A stretch of 64,000 nucleotides of DNA, from assembly GCA_948474755.1 (NCBI GenBank), contig CAOLHI010001038.1, positions 1 through 64,000 on the forward strand, in the 5' to 3' direction. The DNA comes from Ctenosaura bakeri (Eukaryota; Chordata; Lepidosauria; Squamata; Iguanidae). Shown here piece by piece: positions 32,916 through 45,084 of the stretch. The translations under genes were made by a program, and so were the position numbers. The first letter of the stretch is position 1. Every line of letters begins with the position of its first letter. The notes under the pieces are model-generated. The model made no database searches. It was not told the DNA's origin and saw nothing but the letters and a program-made list of their open reading frames with translations.

Positions 32916-34349
32916 AGTACCAACACCGATGTGTGTTGTCCGGTGTTGCCATTCCCCACAGAGGCGGCATCGTGCTCATGCAACATTTCTCCCACATGTG
33001 GGTATTTGGTGCAATGCAGAGGCGTTGTTGGTTTCCAGCCCGCTCATCTATCTTTTTTTCCCCTTTCTTTTTCCCATGCACATATGCTGCTGGTTAACAT
33101 CCAGCTTGCTGGATAACATCTTGTGAGCATCTGCCATTTCTTCCCCTACCAGACAGAAAGGGTTGGTTTCAATTAGAGAAGAGAAAGGGGAATTTTTTCA
33201 GACCCGTACTACCAGCCACTGGTCAGCATCATAGTCAGGGAGGCAGGTCTGCAGTTTGCAGAGAGATTGCAAGAGCACTTTGCCAGTCAGTCCAACATCA
33301 GGGAGTAGCTTTCAGACCAGATCTAGCCATAGTGTGGACCATGAACCCCTTGTGGCTCCTGAACCCTAAGTTTTGTGGCCCTGAAGCCTCCCATCGACCC
33401 CCAGTTTTTTAAAACAAAATGTTTGGCATTATTTTTTCCTCTCCAAACCATGCAGGAATGTGTGCAAACACGTGAAACACCCCCAAGGAGCCCCACAAGC
33501 ATCCTCGAACTCTGCACCACCCAGCCAAAATACCCCCATTTTCTGCAGTCCCTCTCAAAATGGTAACAGGAAGTGATATGATATCATCTCCCGTCCCCAT
33601 TTTGGGAGGGACTGCAAAGGAAAATGGGGGTATTGTGGCTTGCTCAGGAAGGTTGCAGCCCTGGGGGTGGTCTTTATAAGTAACAAGATTTAAAGGAAAT
33701 TATTAGGAAGAACAGTCAGAGCTGGTTGGCAGTGAGATGGACTGCTAAAGGAGAGGCAAAATGAAGGCATGCTCCCCATCCCCAAAGTAATAATTCTTCC
33801 TCACCAGATGAAATTTTCCTTCAGTCCCCAAATTCCTAGCATTTCAGAAGAGGGAGACCTTGGAAAGCATTCAAACTTAAACTATTCCCCTTCCCTGGGT
33901 CCCTTTGCCTGACCCTTTTTTTTGGATGCCTAAACTGGATTTCACAAAGCCTGGGTGAGGAAGTATGGCTTTGCTCACGTTTGAGGGGGAAAAACCAATT
34001 CTTCTCTCACTCCTTTTGTTGCCCAATGTGGGTCAAAGAGTATGCACGGCCTACCAAGCAGCAACGGCATTCAGCGAGCGTCTTTCCTCTCCTGGTTCCC
34101 AGTCATTTTCTTTTATATCTCCTGCTGGGACGGAAATGGAGATAGCATACAACAGTGGTAGAGGGCTTCAGGAAATGCTTCTGCTGGAGAAGTATGCCAC
34201 AGTGGTGACACCCTACCGCCACACCCACTCCCAGGAATTGGGTTGGGTTTCCTGAGACTTTGGAACGGAACGGACATCCCCTTAAGTCCAGGCCATTCAT
34301 TTCCAGCTATGAAAAAGAAATGACATTCCATTCATGATCTTTCAAGCCT

Positions 34350-34500
34350 GGGAGTGTGGTGGAGTCTCCTTCTTTGGAGATTTTTAAACAGAAGTTGTAT
34401 GGCCGTCTATCGGGAATGCTTTGACGGTGTCTTCCTGCGTGGCAGAAGGGGTTTGGACTCAATGGCCCTTGGGGTCTCTTCCAACTCTGTGATTCTATGT
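34350..34500 (+). repeat. CR1 LINE 3' end
   Basis: CTTTGGAGATTTTTAAACAG, GGACTCAATGGCCCTTGGGG and TCTGTGATTCTATG. Confidence 0.85.
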
Positions 34501-35464
34501 GTCGACTCACAAATCAGCAACCGATTGACTAGATCTCCTTGACCAACTGGATTCAAGACACTCAACTGAACATTCTTGGGTGATGTGCAACTTTTTGCCA
34601 GTGCCTTCTATGCCCCACTTGATTCCCTGGAATGGCAGAACTGACCCTGTGTGTTACTCTCCAGCACACAAGGGGACAGTGACCAAGCAAGCTGGTATGT
34701 GACCCATCCATTGCCCAATGGTCATATTCAGCAGAAAGGTGGTCCAGCACAACTCCTGTGTAACCCAGTGTAGATCTACACTATGCAAGCACCGTGAAGG
34801 TTTCTGAAAACGTACATTTTCATTCAAATCCCCCAGCAGTTAAATTTCCAAAGAATCTAAGACACAAGAAGGTTCTGACCAACTGCCTTCTGCTGCTTTT
34901 GCCAGCAAATTCTCCCAAACGCAGTCTCAGGCTTCCCATCCATTAATGTCAGGTAACTGCCGGGTTTGGCTGGGTAGCCAAATGCTTCTGAAGCCAAAAC
35001 ATGGAGCTGGAAGAAGGTTTCCATTCTTTCTCCGCAGTCGGGAGTGGGTTAACATGGGTGTCTCACTCCGCTTTGGAATTCCTGTGCCTCTAAGTAATTA
35101 TTGGCAGTAAATCACCCAAAATAACATTTTCCATCTGGGTACAAAAAATTCAAACACGAGCACTTCGTATTGGAAGTACCTGCTAAGACCATTTAAAGGG
35201 AGGTAACTGTACTCTCTCTCCCCCAGTTTCATAAAAAGACAAATACCTCAGCGATGTCTCAACAGCAACCTTCACACCTCTCCAATTCTCAGAGTGTGTT
35301 GTTGATTCAGCCCTATGGCAGCCCCTTGCAAGGGAGGAAATTCCTGCTCTCCGAGTCTGGGGTCCAATTCTGCCATCACAGCGTGCAGCTATGTACAACT
35401 GCCATGAAGGGCCCAAGATCCCGATCCAGCACTACAGCATATCCTGTGGCATTTCAACAACAAA

Positions 35465-35910
35465 CAAGACACATGTGGTCAAGTAAGATCACAATACAGT
35501 CAAGATGGTGCAAATTATTAATGAGGATGAATGCACAAGCTGGGAGAGGCTGAAAAAGTTTTGACTTTGCCTGAGCTCACTGGGAAGGGAGAGATTTCTG
35601 TCCCTTCCTCTCCTCTGCCTCCACGATGGGTTAACTGGGCACAAAATATTTTTGCCCTTTGAACTCAGGTTGCAGCAATGGAAGTAAGATGAGGATGAAG
35701 CAGGGAAATGGGAGGAGGAGAGAGAAACTGAGACATTTTAAAAGCAGCTGAAAAAATGGGACGGCAGAGAATTAAGTGGGAGTGTCCCTGCCAAACTGGG
35801 ACATGTCCCAGTTTCTTTCTCCTCCTCCAACATTTCCCTTTTGTCCTCAGCTTATTGCTATTGCTGCACAATGAATTCAAAACACAAAAGCAGTCTGCAG
35901 TACTTTTGGA
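35465..35910. repeat. R1 dispersed repeat pair, inverted
   Basis: A nearly full forward copy (35465-35805) abuts a reverse partial copy (35806-35910). The sequence runs into CAAACTGGGACATGTCCCAG at the junction and then reads back the same blocks. Confidence 0.8.
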
Positions 35911-35996
35911 GGGTGGTGTGGGATTTTGAGCAGTAAGGCAGCAGAAGCATTCTGAATTTTTAATAATAGGAAGCAGTACACCCTAAAAGAATTCCC

Positions 35997-36064
35997 TTTC
36001 CTTCCTTCCTTCCTTCCTTCCTTCCTTCCTTCCTTCCTTCCTTCCTTCCTTCCTTCCTTCCTTC
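35997..36064 (+). repeat. TTCC tetranucleotide microsatellite
   Basis: About sixteen near-perfect CTTC units. Confidence 0.97.
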
Positions 36065-37204
36065 TTCCTTTCTTTCTATAGCAAGGTTCCAAGAGTTGTT
36101 GACTGGCAAGTCAACAGACAGGTAAATCCCATTGTAAACCCATAGGTCTACTGCAATCAGGACTAACAACAGGCCTAAGATTTGTTCTTAGCCTCTATGT
36201 TGGCCATCCGAGGGTGCATCCAAACTCATTTAAAAGACCAGAATGTCCCACAGTTTGTCCTTTTCTTTCCAAACTTGTTTTGTGATCAGTAAACGTTTTG
36301 TTTATCCCAGAATATTTTAGTTCGGCGTCCAATACAATCAGCAATTTGTTTATACCAGCTCTCCTGGCCAGTTGATTTCATCCCAGTATGACATCAGAAA
36401 GCAAAGGAACAAAATTTGGGACTTCTTGAACAGTCTGCATGCGCCCTGAGCTCAGCCCCTGTGCTTTAGCACCCAGTCGAAAAGCTGTGGGCGATGGGCC
36501 TTTTGAAATGCACCAAAATAGCAGCCGCGGTGGAATGGAGTGGAAGATTCCACCCAAACGTTCGGCTCAGAGCAGTGACGGAGATGCCCTCTCTTCCCTG
36601 GCTCCGTCCCTGGGCTGCCAGCCAGGCCCTGGTCCAGATCAACTCTTGTTTTGCCAGGAGGCTAAAACTGAAAAAGGAGGTTGTCTGGAAATTTTGGGCG
36701 GCACCCCGAGATGCCATTTGGCTGACAGATGTGTTGGCTTCTCCCTCTGCCCTTGTTGTTATTTATTCCTGGTGTTGATTTTTTCCTTCGGATGTTACGT
36801 GGCAGACAGAGTCAAAAGAAAGGAAGAGAGAAACAGCCTCATCCTGTTAGCAGACCGATTGCTTTTTTTTTTTAAAAAAAAAAGAGGGGGCGGAGGGATG
36901 GACGTGTTTGCAGACAAAATTTTGTGGGCTTACAAATATTTCCTTGAAATCCAAATGTCGCCTCCATTTGTGTAGAAGAGGAAAGCCCAGTCAAGGTCAG
37001 AAAGGGGATGACCAAATTGTACCCCAGATTTGGTTTTCCCTCTCTTAAATTGATGCTCAGCTGGAGTGGTCCACTGGTGGGAAAGCGGAGGAACTCCGCT
37101 TGGATCCAGCATAATATTTACAAGAGTCTTGCTGAAATCAATGGGACTTAAAGCATTTCATGGCAACTAAGGTAATTCCTATTGATTCCACTGTTTCTGC
37201 TTTA

Positions 37205-37425
37205 AAGTCGCTCCTGCACACGACACAATTATAGTGCTACGATTCTACCTGGCAACATCCTAGGGAACCCTGGGATTTGTAGTCTTACAAGGGGTTACTT
37301 TGGCTTCTCAGCCCCAGAGCTCTGCTGTCTTCCCAAACTACAAACCCCAGGATTCCATAGGATGTAGTCATGACAGTTAAAATGGAAGCAAAGGGCTATT
37401 GCTGTGTAGTGAGAAAGGTTCCTTA
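37205..37425. repeat. M1 MITE
   Basis: TATAGTGCTACGATTCTACC and CTAGGGAACCCTGGGATTTG face CAAACCCCAGGATTCC-like and CATAGGATGTAGTCATG arms. Confidence 0.8.
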
Positions 37426-37504
37426 GCTTATGGAGTACGCAGCAGGTTGCATGCGTCTATCCAAAATCTTGGCACTCCTTTGCACTCCCAAGTCTAATCG
37501 CCAT

Positions 37505-37698
37505 CTTAGGCAACTGCCTTGCCCAGACTAGTGGTGGGACCAGTCGATGACCCTGGAGACCAGCGTTTGATTCCCGACTTGGCCATGGAAACCCACTGGG
37601 CGACCTTGGGCACGTCACACACTCTCAGCCCCAGAAAACCCTGTGATGAGTCTGCTATAAGTTGGAAATAACTTGAAGACACCCAACAACAACAATCT
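37505..37698 (+). repeat. Sauria-type SINE
   Basis: Head with GGAGACCAGCGTTTGATTCC (B-box-like), GGCCATGGAAACCCACTGGG, and tail TATAAGTTGGAAATAACTTG ending in ACAACAACAA. Confidence 0.85.
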
Positions 37699-37767
37699 AA
37701 ATATCCTTGCAATTTGTTTTGGGGAGTTTGGTATATTTTGCTGCATGGCCAAACATTGTTACCCTCC

Positions 37768-37795
37768 ATATATATATATATATATATATATATAG
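37768..37795 (+). repeat. TA microsatellite
   Basis: About thirteen AT units. Confidence 0.95.
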
Positions 37796-38514
37796 AACAA
37801 ATCCTTGTTACTGGGCAATTATTACATCACAAAGCCACAAAGCTAAATAAAAATGAAAGTGTTCCCAGATCTGATATTTTGCCTTGGTGTCCTGACTACT
37901 TTTGTAAACTCTGAGGGCTTCTTCCATCCTCCGAACCTGAGTCTGGATAGAGCCTGTTTAATATTCCTGATGAACCCCCGCCCAATTTGTTCACCTGAAC
38001 ATTTATTTTTATGAGACCTGGCCTTCCAAAGCTTTCAGGATAGAATTTATGTCAGGCAGTTACAGGTTCATAAACACTATGATAAATCTCTTGTAATTCA
38101 GGTTGTTTTTATATCTGGATAATGAACTTCTCTGGTAGAGGCTTGTAAAATACTGGAGATTTATTGTCTCTTCCTGGAATATCCACTGCTACAAAGGGAG
38201 GGAGGTCCAAACTGGACCTGAAAGTTTGGGGAGAACAGGATTTGTGTGTTGGTGTGACTAGTATTCCCAAAATTGTTCCTTTCTAAAGGTGTTAGACTAC
38301 AGTGCCCATAACCCCATGCCATTTGGGAATGATGGGGCTTGCAGATGCAAAATCAGAGCTGGATTAAGGTAACAAGGGCCCTGAAGCAATTCAAAAACTG
38401 AGGTAGGATCCGAAGACATAGCCATGTTAACCTGGATCCCTATGCAAAGGGATCTTGTAGCCCCTTTCAGACTAGATGAGGGGATCCCTCCAGATGCTGT
38501 TAGACCGCAATCCC

Positions 38515-38640
38515 ATACCTCCAGCTGTCCCAGTTTGGCTGTCCCAATTAAGCCTCTGCCATCCCACTTTTCCAGCTGCTTTTAATATGTCCTGGTTTAT
38601 CTGTCTTCCTCCCATTTCCCCTCTTTGCCCTTTCGTCAGT
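38515..38640 (-). repeat. R1 dispersed repeat fragment
   Basis: CTGCCATCCCACTTTTCCAG, GCTTTTAATATGTCCTGG and CCTCCCATTTCC blocks. Confidence 0.7.
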
Positions 38641-39174
38641 CATTAATGTCCTTAAATGTGAGCGCCCAGCAGTTACAAAATTGCAAGTCCAGCTTATGAT
38701 CTCATAACAACTGAACAGGATGCCAGTAAATATATGCAAGATATTAGCAATATGTTCTTTTAATTTCTTGGGTGAGATATTGGGAGAAACACACAATATA
38801 AAATTCCTCCGCTTGGATCTCTGTGTTAAACCTATCCAGCATTTCAGTTCGGGTACCCCACAAGCCCTCATCCTTCCAAAGACCTCTGACACAGTGAGAA
38901 CTCTCAGCAGATAACTCATGAAGGAAATTTTTTTGTTATCTCCAGTGCTGGGCTGTGATTAACTCTCATGGTATTCCTCGTAATAACACCACCCCTGGGA
39001 CTTTTCCTCATGCGCCTGCTGCTACCATGAAAGGGCTTCAGTGTGCAAAGCACCAAATCCGAAGGGCTACCTGTGGTGCGCCATTTTCCATCAGCACCCC
39101 TGTTCTTTCCTCCATGACAAAAGGGTTTATGGGCTGCGTTGCTCCAGCAAACTTGCTTGACAGAACTACAAATA

Positions 39175-39270
39175 TTTGGGACATTCCATACTCTCCGATA
39201 TTTCACAGATGAAAACTGAGATGTGTGTGGCCAAGCAACTTCAACTTGGTAAAAGTTGTTAATGAGGGGT
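39175..39270 (+). repeat. R1 dispersed repeat fragment
   Basis: TTTCACAGATGAAAACTGAG, GTGTGGCCAAGCAACTTC, AAAGTTGTTAATGAGG. Confidence 0.7.
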
Positions 39271-39778
39271 GTACTTCAATCCCAGAAAGACAAATCCCAA
39301 ACTGTTGATGGGGAGGCGTTTTTACATGCATTTTTTGGAGGCACTCTTAGAAATAAAACTGAAAAACGCCCTTGTATTTTTATTTTCAGAGCAGGGACAC
39401 TTTTCCCTGGGAAACTGGGCCATTGCAAAGAATTTTCCCAGGCTTCTGAGCTGATGCAACTGATTATGGGAAAGACCGCCTTGGCCGTTGCATCATTGGA
39501 TGCCAACCCTGAAGGGCAGCAGGAGAGCAGGTGGGTGGGACCCCAGGGTGCACCAAAGCTGAAGCAGAAAGGCTCGGTTTTACTGCCGGCCCGGGACAAA
39601 CTAGGGAGTTTTTTCATGCTCTGGAACTTCCACCAGCAATCAGAAAGATGCCCTCTTCTTCAGGGAACTCTCCTTTGGCCCATGAGAGAGTGGGAGGAAG
39701 AATACATTTTGGCTGCCCTTCCATGGCTAAAGCCACAGTGCCCTCTGGTGTTTGGTGTATGAGCTTCACTTGCTAAAT

Positions 39779-39932
39779 GTCATAGAATCGTAGAGTTGGA
39801 AGAGACCACAAGGGCCGTCCAGTCCAACCGCCTTCTCCCCGGCCCCTCCTGGAACTGCAAACCCCAGGATTCCATAGGAGGTTGAAAGTGGAATCATCGC
39901 GCTGTAAGAGTGCCGTGTGGAAATGGCCAAGA
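39779..39932. repeat. CR1 3' end fused to half an M1 MITE
   Basis: ATAGAATCGTAGAGTTGGAA and GGCCGTCCAGTCCAACC (CR1, minus) are followed directly by GCAAACCCCAGGATTCCATA and GTGTGGAAATGGCC, the right arm of M1. Confidence 0.75.
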
Positions 39933-39959
39933 TTTTGTTGCATTCCTGCAGCACAGATG

Positions 39960-40165
39960 TATGTGTGTTTGTGCCTCAAAGTTGTCTCTTGACTTATGGA
40001 GATCCTATGGATTTCACAGGGTTTTCTTAGGCAAGGAATACTCAGAGGTTTGCCAGAATCCTTCCCCTGAAACAAATGGTGTTCCTTGGTGGTCTCCCAT
40101 CTAAGTACTCACAAGGGCTGATCCTGCTTAGTTTCCAGACAGTAAACAGTACCTTCAGGGCATTT
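39960..40165 (-). repeat. 5S-rRNA-derived SINE
   Basis: Reverse copy: tail GGGTTTTCTTAGGCAAGGAA, head GGTGGTCTCCCATCTAAGTA and GGGCTGATCCTGCTTAGTTT. The 5S resemblance is clearest here. Confidence 0.85.
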
Positions 40166-40288
40166 AGGTCGGACAACGCACACGTTGTGAAGTTACAAAA
40201 CTTGGACTGCAATGCGGGATCCTCTTGTTTTAAATTGTCCTACTTTGATCTGATTGCACACTACCCTGAGATCCTTGGATATAGAGTG

Positions 40289-40290
40289 GG

Positions 40291-40356
<66 letters not shown>

Positions 40357-40400
40357 TGTGTGTGTGTGTGTGTGTGTGTGTGTCTATACACACACACACA
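40289..40400 (+). repeat. Compound microsatellite GATA-GACA-GT-CA
   Basis: About twelve GATA units, five GACA units, about thirteen GT units, then a CA tract, downstream of a LINE-like tail. Confidence 0.97.
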
Positions 40401-40561
40401 AAATTACATGTACACATATACACACACACATGTAAACAAATGTGTGTTGTCCACTCCATGTTTGTCACAGCTGTGGATTTTTATTAGACCTTGGGAAAGT
40501 TCCTTTCCTAGACTGCAACTCCCAGAATCTCTTTTACTCCAGGAATGGAGGATTTTTTTTT

Positions 40562-40586
40562 CACCACACACACACACACACACACT
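40562..40586 (+). repeat. CA microsatellite
   Basis: About twelve CA units. Confidence 0.9.
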
Positions 40587-42287
40587 CCCCTAGGCTCTGG
40601 CTTTTGCAGCCCTGTTCCATTCTGCCTCTTCTTCTGCTCTATCTCTGCTTCTGCAGCAGCAAAATGCCCGGCAAGGCTATTGAGGAAGACGCTTCCGTTG
40701 CCACAGCGGATAAAGCCTGACGCAAAAGCCAACTGTCAAGTCTTGAGCAACAGGGTCCACCAGCAGGAGCCCAGCAGTTGGTCACTTCCCTCCCGGCAAT
40801 GACTTTGCAAGCGGAGGGAAGAATGTCAAAACAAGGCCCGTGTGGGACAGGGCAGATAAGCAGGGGCTCATCTGCCAGCTTTTTGGAATACAGAAGAGAA
40901 TAAACACACAAATACGGGGAACTGGCCTGCAACAGATACGGAGGGAGCTCCACAGAGTGGCAACAAACAGACCTCTTCCTATATCCAGCTGCAGTAGTAG
41001 CTGGTGATTCCCAGTGGAAGGGAAGGTCAAGGAATCTGTGCCAGGCTTTAGTCTGAACTCTCCAAGGTGTTGAATCACACCCACCCAAAACATTGGCCCT
41101 TTACACTTTACATTCCACCTTCCCATCCCACCCAAGGGAATTTTCATGGTGCTCAGCTCAAAAGTCTCCTTCACAAAAGACATATTTCTTCCACTAAAAG
41201 GATGTAGGAGAAGAACAATGTGGAGCAACGGTTAGATCTGTAGCTAGAGAACAACCTGCTCTTTATTGATAGAACTGCCACTTACTGGCAGTGCAATAGA
41301 GAGACCATTTATATGGCCTTGCACCATTCCTGATTCTTAGCCAGCCCACTTTGCTGTGAGGAGAGCACATTCCATGTGCCAAAATGAGCCATCAATGTGT
41401 CAACTTATAACTTATAACAACTTATAAATCCATTCATTTCTCTGATTCAATTACTGACTGCAGTGGGTCACTAGACACAGACTGGAAAGGACAAGACCCA
41501 TTGAATCGGTGGGTCGGCTCCTGGTGGGATGAGCAACTGAACCGAGGCCCTATTTGGGTATAACTGTGAGAGGCACTGAGATCAAAAATCGAAGTCTCTC
41601 ACATTATGAGCTAATTGCAAAATAAGCCAATTCTGTAGAAAGCAGAGATCAAGTTGTTGTTCAACTTTTTCTCCAAAAGTCATAGGAAGTTGACCAAGCA
41701 GTGTGGCGACCGCAAAGGAGGGGTTCCCTGGGTACATTTTTAAGCAATCGAGTAAGATGGGGACAGCTTTGACTAATACAGGAGGAAACAGTTCCTCCTC
41801 CTCCTCCTCCTCCTTTTTTGTGAGTGCAGCACCTTAAATTACTCTCCCACACTCCCTAAGTACCTACCAGGCCTTTATCAGTCTCAGGGCTCCATGCTGT
41901 TTTTCCATCCCTTTTTCTGAGTGTGAGATTGGACCCCTGTGCTTTTGGGTGTGGAGTCGCACAGGATCTCTTAGAGGTCCCCTCAAAGGTTGGGACTCTG
42001 CCCAACCAGAGGCCATGACAGTTGCTTGGAGTCTTCTTATTGTACCCCGCTGGCCTGAGAGGCAACTAAAGTGGTTCGGTGGCTTTAAAAGCCAGGACTG
42101 TAAAATAAAGATGACAGACACACAATCATCCAGCTGCCACGATATCCTTTCTCGGTAAAATAGAAAAGCCACAGAGAGTCTTCCGTGACCAGAGATGGGA
42201 GAGGAAGAAGCCAGAGGCCTGTGACTGAACTCAGAACATCCACGGGTCTCATTTAAGGCTGGTTACACACATGTGCAAATAAGGGCT

Positions 42288-42512
42288 TTTCCGCACTACA
42301 TAACTATTGCACCATGATTCCACTTTTACTGCCATGGTTCTATTCTATGGAATCATGGGATTTGTGGTTTAGGGAGAGATATTTAGAATTCTCAGCCCGG
42401 GAGCTCCAGTACCTCCCAAGACTACAAACGCCAGGACTCCATGGGAGGCAGCCATGGTAGTCCAAGTGGAACCATAGTGCAATGCTCACCTAGTGTGGAA
42501 AGGCCCTCACTT
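42288..42512. repeat. M1 MITE
   Basis: Starts GGGCTTTTCCGCACTA and ends TAGTGTGGAAAGGCCC; both arms and the central GAATTCTCAGCCCGGGAGCT spacer are visible. Confidence 0.85.
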
Positions 42513-42774
42513 AGGGTATAGCTTGCTCAGGTGGCACCTAATTCTGAGTTCAGACTGAGCAGCCCACACCACAAAGTCGAACAGCAGAGATAGTCTGATT
42601 TTCACTGGTAGGGGGGTATCTATGGGGTGACCCACTGTTCAACAGTTGGTTGAATGGGTTCACTCTAGTTGGAGCTACAAAGAGATTCCATGCCTTTATT
42701 TCGATTGTCATCATCTTCATCACCGTCTCTGCTTCATTCTGCTATGAAGCTAGAGACTGGCTGCAAAGCCAAGC

Positions 42775-43000
42775 CCGGATCTTAGAGAGGAGAGACCGTT
42801 CTCAGGGGCTGCTCCCCACTTATGGAATGCCTTGCCAAGTTTTAGGATCCTCAGGATGAGACTTTCTCTCTTTCCCACCACCACCATCAGAGCTGTGTTT
42901 GGAACAGAGGCGGGAGAGGGCCTTCTCAGTGGCTGCTCCCAAGACGTTAAACTCCGTCCCACAAGAGGCTCAGCTGGCACCAGCAATCTCTGGCTGAGAA
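42775..43000 (+). repeat. CR1/L2-clade LINE fragment
   Basis: Encodes a degraded version of the region just before the end of the reverse transcriptase ORF (GAGGGCCTTCTCAGTGGCTG, CCAAGACGTTAAACTCCGTC). Confidence 0.65.
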
Positions 43001-43112
43001 TTCTACATAAGTCCCTAAACTGCAAATCCCAGGATTCCATTGAATGCAGCCATGGCAGTTAAACTGGAATCATAGGGCTATAACTTTGCAGTGTAAAAGG
43101 GCCCTCAGTTAA
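43000..43112. repeat. M1-related half element
   Basis: GCAAATCCCAGGATTCCATT, GCCATGGCAGTTAAACTGGA, GTGTAAAAGGGCCC. Confidence 0.7.
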
Positions 43113-43239
43113 AAGCCAGGTTGTAATTAGCTGCATATATTCCTTAATCTTCCAATGACAACCATGCATCTTATTATCAACACCCTAGGCTTGGCACCAG
43201 TTGGTAACATGGATCCCTTATCTCTCTTTGTGCTCACAT

Positions 43240-43608
43240 CTGTTGTTGTTGCAAGCCTTCAGATCAACTGCTGCTCGTGGCACCCCTACCCCAAAGATTG
43301 TCTTAGAGAGGCTTATTATTCCAAAGAGGTTTCCCACCATAGCCTTCCTTAAAAGGCTGCTGAGAGAGCATGACTTGCCCAAAGTGACCCAGTGGGTTTC
43401 CATGACCGAATGGGGGATTCGCACTCTGGTTTCCCAGAAGCCTAGACCAACTCTTGGACCACTACACTGTGCTAGCTCTTGTTTTCTTGGCAAGACTTAC
43501 TCAGAAGGGGTTTTTCCACAGACTCCCTCTGGGTTTCCATGACTGAGCAGGGATTCGAACCCGGTCTCCCAGATTCCAACACTCAAACTATGACACTGCA
43601 GTGGCTCA
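43240..43608 (-). repeat. Two adjacent Sauria-type SINEs
   Basis: Copies at about 43240-43481 and 43482-43608, both reversed, with GTGACCCAGTGGGTTTCCAT, GATTCGCACTCTGG, then TCTGGGTTTCCATGACTGAG and GATTCGAACCCGG. The second keeps a near-perfect B box. Confidence 0.8.
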
Positions 43609-43914
43609 CATACACATGTACAAAGAAAGTCCGGGTTCTCAGCTACAAACCAGCTCTATCCACTGCAAAGAGGCATTCTGTTCCAAGAGATTCAGTTGCT
43701 GCTCACTTCCTCTTTCGTCTGAAGCACTTTATAAAAGAGGAATGGGAAAAAATTGTACAGATTTAAAAATAGTGTTGATGGGAGGAAGAGATTATCCTTA
43801 AAGCATGACTCACTTTAGAAAGCAAAGAAATGCTTTTAACCTCCTCCTTGTCGCTGGGCATGGTGTGCAAACTTTATGTGCAAAATATGTGTGCGCCTGG
43901 CGCATTTTGTGAAC

Positions 43915-44062
43915 TCTCGTTTTGGGAGTGAGGATTTCAGACTCAGAGGAAGGCGAAAAGGCAACCCCCCTCTGAAAAAATCTTGCCAAGAAAACTCCAT
44001 GATAGGTTTGCCTCGGGGTTGCTGGAAGTTGGAAATGACCTGAAGGCATCAAAGGGTCTGTG
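43915..44062 (+). repeat. Sauria-type SINE 3' part
   Basis: CTTGCCAAGAAAACTCCATG, GGAAGTTGGAAATGACCTGA. Confidence 0.7.
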
Positions 44063-44219
44063 CTAGAGGTAAAAATGTAATTTGAACACAGGTCATGCTG
44101 TTTTCCACAAAGGGCCCTTGATAAAAAAAAATCTTTGAATCCAGTCAGTAAAATGATAAAAAGCCAAGATCCTGGGTCACTCCGGCAAAGCGTAGAGCTC
44201 AGCTGGGCATAACTAAGAC

Positions 44220-44330
44220 CTTTTCTGCCGGCCAGCCCCTCTCAAAGCTGCAAACCCCAGGATTCCCTAGGAGGTTGAAAGTGGAATAACCGTGCTGTAA
44301 GAGTGTCATGTGTAAAAGGCCTAAGACCCT
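44220..44330. repeat. M1 half element
   Basis: GCAAACCCCAGGATTCCCTA, GGTTGAAAGTGGAATAACCG, GTGTAAAAGGCC; left arm missing. Confidence 0.75.
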
Positions 44331-44384
44331 CTCCCTGTCTGGTCCTGACTAGGCTCCTTGGCTTCCTAAGAACCTCCCAGAACT

Positions 44385-44505
44385 GCGACCAAATCAAAAC
44401 TGGAATACATGCGGTCAAGACGGCAAAGAGTACTATTGAAGAACACAGAAGCTAGGACAAGCTGCAGCAGTTTGCTTTTGCCTGAGCCTATGTAGGTATC
44501 ATGGC
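44385..44505 (+). repeat. R1 dispersed repeat fragment
   Basis: GTCAAGACGGCAAAGAGTAC, CTGCAGCAGTTTGCTTTTGC. Confidence 0.65.
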
Positions 44506-44844
44506 TGGTAAAGGGACAGATTATTGAACATCATGGAGGTCAACCAAAATAAGCACAGAAGCTCACAGGGCATTGGTTGACCAAGGCCAGTGTAACAAAG
44601 GAAACAACTCAAATGGAGACATGAAACAGCAGCAGCTTTAGCCAGAGTTTGGAAATATGACTTCTTTGGATGGCAAGTGCTGGAATCCTATCCCCCAACG
44701 TAACCCTCTTATAGCCCTCCAGATGCTGCTAGACTGTAATTCCCATGCTTCTGTACCATTTGCTATGTAGACTAAGGAATTCTGGTAATTGTAGCTCACT
44801 TTCTAAATCTCGGACACGCGCGACCAGGCAACATCAGAGATTGG

Positions 44845-45084
44845 TCAAGACACCAAAGGGGATAAATGTGCAGGAACAAGACAAGCAAGAAGAGGCCGAG
44901 GTGGCTTGCTTTTGCCTGAGTCCGCTGGAGAAAGCAAAACTCTGCTCTTTCCCCTCCTCTCCTCTCTGCTGAATTAATTAATTGAATGCAAACTACTTCT
45001 TCACGTTGAACTCAGTTGGTAGCAATGGAAGTCAGCTGAGGGTGAAGGGAGAAAGGAGGAGGAGGAGGAGGAGAGAAAAACTGG
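44845..45084 (+). repeat. R1 dispersed repeat, with M1 MITE at its end
   Basis: Blocks GGTGGCTTGCTTTTGCCTGA and GGTAGCAATGGAAGTCAGCT, then a GGA-rich run to AAAACTGG, where the M1 copy begins. Confidence 0.7.

Noticed and set aside
35997..36064. CRISPR-like array at the TTCC runs or tandem SINEs
   Set aside because: Simple repeats and SINEs in a vertebrate genome, without spacers or cas genes.
39256..39762. 168-codon plus-strand open frame as a gene
   Set aside because: No domain, no splice context and overlapping frames on both strands are equally open; left unassigned.
40193..40593. Open frames of repeated Tyr-Leu-Ser-Ile or Cys-Val
   Set aside because: They are GATA/GACA/GT microsatellite translations.
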